From NCBI RefSeq assembly GCF_964355755.1, contig NC_092676.1, forward strand, positions 24,286,288 to 24,350,287: a stretch of DNA of 64,000 nt. The letters run 5' to 3'. Shown here piece after piece: positions 15,801 through 26,100 of the stretch. The notes beneath the pieces were generated by a model. The model searched no databases. It saw nothing but the letters and a program-made list of their open reading frames with translations, and was not told the origin of the DNA. The stretch's first letter is position 1, and each line of letters begins with the position of its first letter. The DNA is from Antedon mediterranea (taxonomy: Eukaryota; Echinodermata; Crinoidea; Comatulida; Antedonidae). The position numbers and the translations under genes were made by a program.

Positions 15801-16335
15801 AATCAGGAATCATTTATTTATGGTTATAGTTAATTACTGATAAATTTACTAATTGCTACAATGGAAGAATATATATAATGAAGATAATTTAAATCTTAAA
15901 ATCAATTTTATTTTACTTTCCAACTTTAAGTGACCAAATTACCAAAGGTTATGTGTTACCATTGAGACCGTTTGCTCCAAGAACATCGCGTGACATTGAA
16001 GTTGGTATGAAGGTCAAATTTTCACGTCCAAACGGCCGGGTTAGTCAAGGTATGGTCAAATACATTGGTCAGCTACCAGGACGCCATGACTCCTACTTGG
16101 GTGTTGAACTAGATACGGATGGTAAGATAATTTGAATTTGTACTATTGTGCTGAAATAGAAATTTATTCTAAATATTTGTTTTTGAGGACAATACATCTT
16201 TAAGTAAGACCCTTTTTTTCTTCAATTGCAGAAGGACGCCATGATGGCATCTACAATGGAGAAAGGTTCTTCAAGTGTAGGCCGAACCGAGGGGTATTTG
16301 TCAGCTTCAAGAAGGTCATACTTGTCTGGGCTTAA
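811..16335 (+). CDS. Zinc-finger, coiled-coil, CAP-Gly domain protein (13 coding exons)
   Basis: Coding exons: 811-1066, 2270-2361, 6062-6236, 10554-11578, 11887-12049, 12267-12442, 12859-13093, 13357-13611, 13901-14059, 15223-15462, 15571-15757, 15931-16121 and 16232-16335. All have GT-AG junctions with compatible phases, giving 1085 residues. Residues 3-24 form a C-x2-C-x12-H-x4-C zinc finger. Exons 2-3 (about 86-174) encode a compact domain I do not recognise. Exon 4 is Ser/Arg/Asn-rich low complexity, and a coiled coil runs from about 459 to 730. Serine-rich segments with SPPRSPSPP follow. The last two exons (about 1009-1083) form a CAP-Gly domain with GRHDG in place of the canonical GKNDG groove motif, followed by a CRPNRGVFV strand. 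CAP-Gly domains bind EEY/F tails of tubulin and EB proteins, so microtubule or centrosome binding is inferred. I recognise no CLIP, dynactin, CEP350 or KIF13B layout. The true start could be in an upstream exon. Confidence 0.85.
2386..2535. repeat. MITE family 1, copy 1
   Basis: About 150 bp with inverted ends related to AGCTCTGTCTACAC and its complement; it lies in intron 2. The family core carries variants of GTGCCCAAATATGGTAGTGA. There are full or partial copies at ten other places in the window. Confidence 0.8.
2943..3027 (+). repeat. LINE/SINE-like 3' tail with (TAAA)n
   Basis: A GGGCCC..GGGAGACC segment forms a small hairpin (CCAGGG..CCCTGG) and is followed by a run of AATA/TAAA units at about 3003-3027. 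This combination is typical of the 3' end of a CR1/L2-like retroelement. No coding part remains. Confidence 0.4.
4001..4814. repeat. Foldback element with arms of about 390 bp
   Basis: The sequence from 4001 (AAATATGGAACGCCG at 4003) runs inwards to about 4378. It reappears as its reverse complement from about 4409 out to 4812 (CGGCGTTCCATA). Each arm contains a minisatellite of TTTGAATGAAATG-type units (about 4090-4250 and 4553-4725), an outer block with GCGATAT motifs, and an inner block with TAGGCCTAAGC and GGTACCCTCATCTCC. The unpaired loop is only about 30 bases. Small reading frames over the minisatellite are low-complexity artefacts. Confidence 0.85.
5758..5902. repeat. MITE family 1, copy 2
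   Basis: About 145 bp with complete inverted ends (GCTCTGTCTACAC and GTGTAGACAGAGC), flanked by TAAA on the left and TTAA on the right. It lies in intron 2 of the CAP-Gly gene. Confidence 0.85.
6262..6414. repeat. MITE family 1, copy 3
   Basis: A full-length copy that starts 26 bases after the exon 3 donor. The left end has CTCTGTCTACACTATC and the right end GATAGTGTAGACAGAGC. Confidence 0.85.
6973..7509. repeat. MITE family 2 (GGATTGCTATAA inverted ends)
   Basis: About 540 bp bounded by GGGGTGGATTGCTATAA on the left and the complementary form with one mismatch (TTATAGCAATCCGCCCC) on the right. Internal GGTCTTA/TAAGACC motifs recur in both orientations. No transposase is present, so it is non-autonomous. 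Confidence 0.65.
8717..8876. repeat. MITE family 1, copy 4
   Basis: A full-length copy of about 158 bp in intron 3. The left end is AAAGCTCTGTCTACAC and the right end GTGTAGAAAGAGCT, with one substitution. Confidence 0.8.
9413..10030. repeat. Degenerate tandem repeat of about 190-290 bp units
   Basis: Two blocks alternate about three times. ATACTCAACCACCAAATTAA-type sequence occurs at about 9420, 9591, 9702 and 9889. A GGTGCAGAATAGTTTTTAGT block occurs at about 9497, 9779 and 9975. It occupies intron 3 of the CAP-Gly gene and has no coding capacity. Confidence 0.65.
11646..11790. repeat. MITE family 1, copy 5
   Basis: A full-length copy filling most of intron 4, with TTTAA on the left and TTAA on the right of the inverted ends. 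Confidence 0.85.
12102..12175. repeat. MITE family 1, copy 6 (internally deleted)
   Basis: About 74 bp that retains a damaged left end (AAAGCTACACTACCAAAC) and the right end AGACAGAGCTT. The middle is missing. It lies in intron 5. Confidence 0.6.
12659..12785. repeat. MITE family 1, copy 7 (degenerate)
   Basis: The left end is eroded to TCTGTTTACACTAAC and the right end to CTAGTTCGAAACTCT. The core, with CATATTTGGGCACATCACA, is preserved. It lies in intron 6. Confidence 0.65.
13624..13745 (+). repeat. tRNA-derived SINE-like repeat
   Basis: An A-box-like GTAGCTTGGTGGTTGA (13628-13643) is followed 29 bases later by a B-box-like GGGTTCAATCC (13672-13682). This order and spacing suit an internal RNA polymerase III promoter. 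It lies just after a coding exon donor. No cloverleaf can be drawn, so it is not a tRNA gene. Confidence 0.4.
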
Positions 16336-17264
16336 AACCTTAACTGATAGTAGCTATTATGGCCCTGTTAGCTGTGTTGGGTTCGAGACCTTTTGTAAGC
16401 TGGCAGGGACTTGCTGCTAGTGACGTTCTGATAGCTGCCGAAATAGGCTAACTTGAGGCGCTCTGCCATTATGTTTTCAATGGACTTCTGATTGATATTG
16501 GCTGCCTTGATGGTCATCAGAAGCTGCACCAGATAGTCATATAATGCATAATAGTTTCTAATTATGTTTTAGATCAATTGCTGGAATGAAACAAAGCACA
16601 TCATGATTACATTTTTCAACAATGTCTCAAATATCTAGTATATGGGGAAACACACATGAGAATTTTCAAAAAAATGCTGCTTGATAATTACCAAACTTTT
16701 GATAATCACAAAATTTAACAGTGTTTGAAAATAAATTGTAGTAATTTTAAGATGGGGATGTTAATTAATTGTTAATGTAATCTACCAAGAAAAGAAATTG
16801 AATCCAACAAGAAATTTAACAGGAATTTAATAAGTCATCAATTTTGTAAATACTGAATTAATTTTATATTGAATTAAATAGTTGTGTGTAGATAACTTTC
16901 ATTAACCGTTATTAATGGGAAGTGGGTATAATGGGAAGGGAGGGGGGGGGGGGTTAAATGGGAAGGGGGGGGGGGTATTAATGGGAGGGTGGGGTGGTCT
17001 TGGGTATTGTTGAATTTTAAATTACATTGTGTAAACTACTTTGTGTTAATTCTTATGGATTTGCATCAGCAAAATCAAGTATGGCAAATTGTTTCAAAAT
17101 ATACTTTATATAGCAAGTTTGACTTGTACTCTCTCATTCCATTGTAAGTATATTCTGTACAAATTTATTGTCAATGTTTGTTGTCTTTCGTTTGTAGTGT
17201 CACATTGTATGTTTCTTGTACATCAGAAATGTAAATGTATACTTCATTCATGTGAAATTGGTAC
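16336..17264 (+). other. 3' UTR and downstream flank of the CAP-Gly gene, with G-rich tract
   Basis: An AATAAA hexamer at 16730-16735 is a plausible polyadenylation signal. At 16919-17006 there is an almost uninterrupted run of G tracts separated by short A/T spacers. The rest is AT-rich and I see no gene in it. Confidence 0.45.
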
Positions 17265-17412
17265 AAAGCTCTGTCTACACTATCACACTTAATGTGGCAA
17301 AAACATGTGATGTGCCCATATATGGACATGATGATGTTCATATCACTACCATATTTGGGAATATCACTACCATATTTGGACAATTTTTTGTCAAGCTGGT
17401 TTGATAAGTGTG
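17265..17412. repeat. MITE family 1, copy 8
   Basis: A complete left end (AAAGCTCTGTCTACAC), the family core and a damaged right end (GGTTTGATAAGTGT). Confidence 0.75.
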
Positions 17413-17817
17413 CCAATGTTTGTTGCTGTTTGTCATTTTGTTCAATTTGTATTCTATAACTGTTCCTTTTATACTGAAATACATTTGTCACTTTGTAGAA
17501 AGTAGATTTTAAAAATCCTATTGAAGGAATTCTTTTGTAACAAAGAAGTAGATCATTTAAATTTGTTTAATAGAACTACTTTCAACCAATTGAGAATTGA
17601 ATGTGTGCTATACATTAATAATGTATCTTCTATGTTGTTTGCTGTTTTTCTTGTTGTATATTATAATTTCTTAATATCGCTAATTACGGTATTTAATATA
17701 TTTGTTTAAAAACATGAGTTCTGTCTTATAGATTGTGTGCATACATTGAACATTGGATGCATACCAAATAACCAATGTTATTTGTGTTGGCCAAATATTG
17801 ACATTTTATATCGACTA

Positions 17818-19725
17818 TAGTACAGGGATTTTTTCAAAAATGGCAAAAATATTGACTAAACAATCCCCTTACAAATTTCCAAAGGCAGCCGACAGCAGAT
17901 GTGTGTGCACTCTTAAACACATCAGTAGATCTAATATGTATAATTTCCTTGTACTTATAGTTTAGGGATTTTTTTTGAAAATGGCCAAAAGAGATTCATA
18001 GTAACTAGTTATTATTGCCATATATGCACATATATAGCGTTACCATCATCTTATAGAGTCATAGTAACCATTTATGGCAAGATTTAAAAGGGTCGAAAAT
18101 CTGCCATTTTTCGAAAATTTCCCTGTACTGTACTGTACTATAGTACAGGGATTTTTTTGGACTCTGCGCATGTTTATTATACTATAGTAACCATTTATGT
18201 CAAAAGTGGTTACTATAGCTCAATTGACATGCGCAGAACCCATTATTCGACTCTGCGCATCTTTGTTATGTTATAGTAACCATTTATGGCAAGATTTAAA
18301 AGGGTCGAAAATCTGCCATTTTTCGAAAATTTCCCTGTACTATATATAGTACAGGGATTTTTTCAAACAATGACAAATTTTCGACCTTATTATTTTTCGA
18401 TATAAACAGGTTACTATAGCACAGTTGACGTGCGCAGAACGCATTATTCGACTCTGCGCATGTTTATTATGCTATAGTAACCATTTATGTCAAAAGTGGT
18501 TACTATAGCACAATTGAAATGCGCAGAACCCATTATTCGACTCTGCGCAAGTTTATTATGCTATAGTAACCATTTATGGCAAAAATTAAAAGGGTCGAAA
18601 ATCTGCCATTTTTCGAAAATTTCCCTGTACTATAGTACAGGGATTTTTTTCAAAAAATGGCAAATTTTCGACCTTTTTATTTTTCGATAAAACTGGTTAC
18701 TATATCACAATTGACATGCGCAGAATCCATTCTTCGACTCTGCGCATATTTATTATGCTATAGTAATAATTTACGTCACAAAAAAAAGGGTCGAAAATCT
18801 GCCATTTTTCACAAATTTCCCTGTACTATAGTACAGGGATTTTTTCGAAAAATGGCAAGTTTTCGACCTTTTTATTTTTCGATAAAACTGGTTACTATAT
18901 CACAATTGACATGCGCAGAACCCATTATTTGGCTCTGCGCATGTTTATTATGCTATAGTAACCATTTAAGTCAAAAGTGGTTATTATAGCTCAATTTACA
19001 TGCGCAGAACCCATTATTCGACTCTGCGCATGTTTATTATGCTATAGTAACCATTTATGGCAAGATTTAAAAGGGGCGAAAATCTGCCATTTTTCGAAAA
19101 TTTCCCTGTACTATAGTACAGGGATTTTTTCAAACAATGACAAATTTTCGACCTTATTATTTTTCGATAAAACCGGTTACTATAGCACAGTTGACGTGCG
19201 CAGAACGCATTATTCGACTCTGCGCATGTTTATTTTGCTATAGTAACCATTTATGTCAAAAGTGGTTACTATAGAACAATTGACATGCGCAGAATCCATT
19301 CTTCGACTGCGCATATTTATTATGCTATAGTAATCATTTACGTCACAAAAAAAAGGGTCGAAAATCTGCCATTTTTCGAAAATTTCCCTATTGCCAAAAT
19401 ATCCACTTTTTAAAATTTAATTATTATGCAATAATATTGCCATATATGCACATATATAGCGTTACCATCATCATCTTATAAAGTCATAGTAACCAGTTAT
19501 TTAAAAAAAAAAAAGGGTCAAAATTTTGTCATTTTTCGAAAATTTCCCTGTGCTAAAGTACAGGAATTTTTTTCAAAAATGGCCAAAATATCCACTTTTT
19601 AAAATTTTATTATTATGCAATAATATTGCCATATATAGCGTTACCATCATCTTATAGAGTCATAGTAACCAGTTCTGTCGAAAAATAAAAAGGTCGAAAT
19701 TTGGTCATTTTTCTAAAATTTCCCT
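17818..19725. repeat. Tandem array of palindromic MITE-like units
   Basis: Seven or eight units of about 160-320 bp lie end to end. Units start TAGTACAGGGATTTTTTC and finish with the complement AAAATTTCCCTGTACTA. Adjacent units therefore fuse into CCCTGTACTATAGTACAGGG-type junctions at about 18140, 18340, 18632, 18830 and 19114, with a weaker one near 19553. Inside are paired TGCGCAGA/TCTGCGCA and GGTTACTATAG/CTATAGTAACC segments. Reading frames across the array are translations of the repeat. Confidence 0.8.
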
Positions 19726-19949
19726 GGTGTTCATTGCTCTCTTACCGTTAAACTGAAAAGTTTGTTATAATAGGGGAAAATTGTCAACATTTGTAATACG
19801 ATAGCAGTCAATATAACAAAATAGAACCCTGAATCGGGGGAAACAGAGACAAGATGTGTTGTTGCAGATTCCCCATCCATTAGTTTTATATTACTTTCAA
19901 TAAAAAGTGAACAAATATGTTCATAACAGAGATTTATATAGTAAACCAT

Positions 19950-19955
19950 TTATTG
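19950..19955 (-). other. Candidate poly(A) signal for DDX18
   Basis: AATAAA on the minus strand, about 175 bases past the DDX18 stop codon. It is the nearest exact hexamer that I found. Confidence 0.45.
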
Positions 19956-20127
19956 TTGTAATAAATGCATTAAAATATTTTAGTTACAGTATTATATTAC
20001 TGTATTACTTTCAATTTCAATGAAAACAAATGGTTGCCTAACCCCACATGAGACCTCTTCAAATGGTTCATCACATGAAATCGTAAGGGTAACCATAAGC
20101 CTCATAAGCAATACAATACAAGTATGT

Positions 20128-23100
20128 TTATCTGGAAAACTGTCGTTTGTCCTTCCTCTCCACATGTTTGTAAATTTTCATTCGTTTTGCTTGTTTTTGT
20201 CCGAGAGCTGCAAAATCAAACTTTGGTCGTCTAGCTGCCTTTTGGTTCCGCTTACTGGAATAGACACCTGGAAAATATCAAAGAAATATATACAAATTAA
20301 AGCTATAATATTAATACAAAATAGATAAATTTATAATACTTAAATCTATATTATTGTTCTTTTACTGTCAAATAGTGCTCATATTGAGAACATTATCTTA
20401 AAATAATAATATTGACTTCTCTACTTTTGTTCACTTTATCCATCGTAAATCATTGTCGAATGCTAGGCCGGGAAGTAAGGCCATTAAAAAAGAAAAAAGT
20501 TACAGACGGCAGGCACAAGTTGATTTCCAAACACGATCAGTCAACAACCTTGCATGGCAAGAATTCTCATGTCACAGGAAGCTTCACATGCATTAGAGCG
20601 TGTTAATTATCACCATTAGATATCACTTTTTTTGTTAGATAGGGCTACTTCTAAATAACACGTGATGCGTAATTGACCAATCAAATTGCAAGAATACAAT
20701 CAGGTGTGTTATAGTGTACCTAGATCAATGCTCGGAGGAATCTTTAACCCAAAAGACTTTGAAACCCTTTGTAGATCCAGCGTATTGATATTGAAAATCT
20801 GCTTCAGGCTGTGAGAATCATATGCGCGCACATAGCCTTTGTACGCCTCTACTGAAGATTTGTGTAAAAAGTAGTTCTTCTCCATCAGTTTTTCCAACTG
20901 TGAATATAAGAAAAGTTTTCATAAATTTTAATTACCATCCTGTAAATACTTTATTTCAAAAAGTATTGTATTGTGAAATTAGCAAATAAAATAACTAATT
21001 ATAAGTATGAAATGAAATGAATATTTAATTTACCTGTGCCTGAATGTCGGCAATTTTACTCCATGAGAATTCAAACTCACTAAGAGGCACTTTTGACTGT
21101 TTTAAGAATCGAAGGAAGCCAAGTTCTTCTGGTCGTAGTATCAACAAGGCATGACCGGTACCATCAATTCCACGAGCGGTACGACCAACACGATGGATGT
21201 ACTCCTAAAAAATAAAGCATCCGTTATGAATTCCTAAATAATATGTTCTGAATTTTTTATGATTATTATTTATATATCTAACATTGGCAAATGATGATAT
21301 GTCATGCAGTTTGTTTTTCTTTTTTCTGTTGGTATAAGACAAGTTCTTTTACTTCTATTTCCGATCCCAAAACAGCTCCTATTATTGTTACCATATAACT
21401 TATTGTAAATGTATGCTTGTTTTTTCCTTGAATGTGAATGAAAATGTGAAAAAAAAAGAATAGTTGATGATGGTACCTTGGGATCATCTGGAGGATCATA
21501 CTGAACGATCCAATCAACTTGCGGGATGTCAAGACCACGAGCGGCAACATCTGTACACAAGAGAATGCCTTCACTGGCATTGCAGAACTTGAAGAATGTC
21601 TGTGTTCTCTTCATCTGCTTTTGTTTTCCCTAAAACAAAATAACGTACATTTTTGGTTTAGCAATCCTCATTACCACAGTAATTACTAGAAAAGTTTATG
21701 AAACATTTTTGTTTTGAATTAAAAATGTAGATTGTAGGTAAAACCTCCAGGTCATTGTATCTATTTTCAGATAATATATAATGACTTCATTGTATTGAGT
21801 TTGACTATATCATGATCCCAGAATGCAACATAAAACATGCTGTACCCTGGGAGAAACAAGACAAAGTAAACTCACTCAGATCGTCATCTAATGTTATACA
21901 TCATTGAGATACTTGTACTCTAACCTCTAGTTATCAGCTCGGTGGTCTAAAGGTATAGTGATCTGGAGGTCGTGGGTTCGAGACCTACCTGGGAATTACT
22001 TGGGAAAGTACAAATTATGTCGGAGTAGGGCAAATATATGACCAATTACTCAAGACCCCGACGCAAAACTACTCCACAGTAGCTAAAAACAATTACAAAT
22101 TGGGAGATTGCTACACAATGAAATGAGCAACAATGAACATGCTATCATACTTACATGTATACCCATCACTGGTAAGTCAATATAATTCAACAACTCGTGA
22201 TGAAACTTGACAGACATACAAGAGGAGAAGAACACCATCACCTTCTTCTTGCGATTCTTCTTGAGAAAAGTGAAGAGCAAGAGCAAACGCTTTTCTGACG
22301 GACATATCACAAAGCCCTGGAAAAGGAATTTAAACAAGAACATGTTACATGATGTAGCAACACTGGACAGTGTTAGGACATATATTAAGCTAATAAATAA
22401 TACATCTCTTCTCAGATTATATAATGACTTCATTGTATTGAGTGTAACTATATCATGATCCCAGAATGCAACATAAAACATGCGGTACTCCGAGAGAAAC
22501 TAGACAAGTAAACTCACTCAGATCGTCATCTAATGTTATACATCATTGAGATATGTATTCATGTTATGTGATTACTAAATATGTGATATAGTCATTACAC
22601 AGTAGCGTTGTAACAGCAGTTAGTACATATTCGCGAAATACGAATAATATGACTTAAGCTCTGTCTACACTATCAAACTAATTTGACAAAAAAAGTTTGA
22701 TGTGCCCAAATATGGTAGCAACGACTGTAAATTAGGAGAACTGTTTTGGTTCTTACTTGTTCCAGCCCATCAACTGTAGCATTGTTCTTTGAGTCATCTA
22801 CGCCGACATAGATTGGCTCTTTCTTCAGGGATATCCTTGCCAAATCTTCCATCTTCCGAGTTTGGGTTGCTGAGAACAACATTGTCTGTCTTCTCTCTGT
22901 ATGTAAACAATTTCTTTTTATTAAATAATTACAAATTTTGGTTTATTGGTTTACAAACCGGTTTTCAAGTGGTTTGGAGGAACCAAGATCTTCCTAAAAT
23001 GTTATGTATATATTTTGCATTAAATTTGCATAAAATAACATAACAAAAAGAGCTTACTCGGTAGCAGTTTAATAATCTGTTTCATCTCCTCCTCAAAGCC

Positions 23101-26100
23101 AACTTCTAATATCCTATCTGCTTCATCAATTATTAGGCATTGCAGATTTTTGTACATGAACTGTGCTGTGTTCTGAAAAAGTATTAGAAATGAAATAAAT
23201 ACACAAAAAAAAGAGAGTAAAAGTTATCATAAAAAGCAAAATAAAAATAATTTTTGAATATTTATATTTTTTTAAATATTGGTAGCCTTTCTTCAGAGAG
23301 ATTGTGGGAATTTATTCCTGGGTATTGGTGTGGAGTCATGGACATGATGAAAGATAAATTTATATAATTTTTTTTTTGGATCATCCAAATGAAAAATTAT
23401 ATAAATACTATACAGAGATCTAGATGAACCTTTACACTAATGAAAGATAACTTGGCAAGCCCAGGGCATGTACTATAACAAGTCCTGACTCACTTGTAAA
23501 TGATCCAACAATCGACCAGGTGTTGCAACCAATATGTTAATTCCTTTGCCAAGTTTCTCGCTTTCCATCTTTCTGTTGGCTCCTCCCATCACAAGACCAA
23601 ATGTGTGATAGTGATGCTTCAAAAGCTCCTTTAATACACCGTACGTCTGCATCGACAACTCGCGTGTTGGCGATAGAATTATTATACCAGTGCCTATAGC
23701 AATCAAAACAGTTATTTATTTTATTTTATGTCTTTAGGCAATGTGGCCAAGGATTACCAATAGTGAATTAATCACTGTCCTATCAGATAGGTGGTAATCC
23801 CCCTGATACAGGGGCTATTGTGTGAACCAGTTCACCGGGGTAACCCCCTACTCTTTTTCGAATAATGAACTGGGTTTCTTTAAAGTACACACAGGTTATA
23901 ACTGTGTACACTGGACCTACGGTTTATAGTCCTTATGCTGACAATCATTTGTTTATTCAATTTCTGCCATAAACATAAGAAGACAAAACAATTATAAAAG
24001 GAGGCACGGAAAGACCAAACAGGTGCTAAACACCTACCGTATGCTAGTTGGTCAACCCTGAACAGAGAAAAATAAATAAATTACGTTCTACAATAAAAGC
24101 ATCGACAAGAAAGCGACCAACTACACACATTTTCAATATCAAAATTATTTAAAAAATAAATATTGAGATAATTAAGTAATTTGGTTTTAAAAGAACTAAC
24201 AGAAATATTTAAGTTGCGGATTTCACTGGGTAAGTTATATTAATATTATCCGACCATCATCTAAATAAATTGTTTAAGCTTAGCCGAACTGGTAGACACT
24301 CTAAATCAAAACGTTGCCGACAATCATTTGTTTATAATACAATTACAATTCATATATTTAATAGCAAGTTTGTACGATCACTTTAGAATCACTGGTAACG
24401 ACGCTTTATATATTGTATTTGTCTAATTGCATGTCAAATTCCACCAATCAAATTTTTACCTTGTTGTTTAAATGATAAATAAATACTATGATATCGTATT
24501 ATAAATAAATAATAAATCATATTAATATTCTAGTATTTGTTTATGAAGAAATTCAATCACATTGTACACAAGCAACTTACCATTTCTTGGCATGAATTTT
24601 AGTTTATAAATAAGTTCAATTGCAGGTATAAGAAACGCTAATGTTTTACCACTACCGGTCTTGGCAGATGCTAATAAATCCCTAGAAAAAAGAAATAAAA
24701 ATACTGTATACAGGATACTCATATTTCTCTAGCTATTAGATGAATTAGAGTTGATTTTAGTGTTAAAAACCATTCCTCATAGATTATACAAATTAAATCA
24801 TATTCATAACAGAGTTTTAATGCTAGTAACAAAATTCTAACATTGTATCCCTTCTCAGATAATATAATGACTTCATTGTATTGAGTTTGACTATATCATG
24901 ATCCCAGAATGCAACATAAAACATGCTGTACCCTGGGAGAAACTAGACAAAGTAAACTCACTCAGATCGTCATCTAATGTTATACATCATCAAGATACAT
25001 TTCTAGAAATATATTTAATATACTGAAAACATACCTTCCTTCCAGTAAGTGAGGTATAGATTTATGTTGTATTTCTGTCATGTGTGTGAATCCCATGTCA
25101 CTGATGCCTTTTAAGGTCAGTTCACACACTCTGTCTTGTAATGAACTAAATTTTGTATCTGTTAAAATTGTACTTGTTCCTGGTACTGTTGAAAATGAAT
25201 AAAATAGTATTAAGCTAATATATGACACCATCATGTCCATATATGGGCACATCATATTTTTTTTGTCACAAAGTTTGATAGTGCACACAGAGCTTAAGAG
25301 ACTGTGTGAAACGCCTTATAGAATTTCCCTGCAGAAAGAGGTTAGAGGTCAACTGTACTTAACATAATAGTATTACTTACATGTCATAACCTGTTTTTCG
25401 GCATGTGTTTCTGTTATACTATTTACTATTAATTTCTGTTTATCATTTACATCCTTTTCATCATCCAATTCATTTCTTTCATCTATATCATTTGATTCTT
25501 CCTCATTGTTTTCACGCTTAACATATGAATTGTAGTCTAGTGTCTCGTCCTCATCTTCATAATCATCATCATCTGTCTCTTGTTTCTGCTCATTATCTTT
25601 AAATTCAGGAATTTTAAAAGTTGTTTTCTGTTTCTTATCAACTGTTGATGTTTCTGGAGACACGGATTCATTAGAAACTTAAATATAAAATGTAACATTT
25701 AATAATATTAATAATAATCTTGAAATATACTGTGTTAATTATGTCTGAAATTGTCTTTAATCTATTCATAGAGTTATAGATTATTATAGTAAAATAAAGC
25801 ACAATAAAAAATGTTAGAATTGTATCTCTTTTCAGATCATATAATGACTTCATTGTATTGAGTGTAACTATATCATGATCCCAGAATGCAACATAAAACA
25901 TGTTGTACCCTGGGAGAAACAAGACAAAGTAAACTCACTCGGATCGTCATCTAATGTTATACATCATTGAGATACAAAGTAAAGAATAAATTTGCGTTGC
26001 ACTTACAATTTATTTAAATAAATATTTACCTCTTTTCTTTTTCTTTAATTTCTGTTTCCTTCTCATCAGTTGCTCCAATAATTCTATAAAAAAAAAAGAC

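Noticed and set aside
18487-19243. Overlapping frames with repeated peptides such as CHFSKISLYYSTGIF
   Set aside because: They are frame-to-frame readings of the palindromic tandem array and are explained by the repeat units.
21757-25977. H/ACA snoRNA or U5/U2-like snRNA interpretation of the DDX18 intronic elements
   Set aside because: ACA near the 3' end is missing in the 22399 copy and there is no two-hairpin layout. The resemblance of one end to U5 is short and on the wrong strand. A closing terminal stem with C- and D-like boxes fits C/D better.
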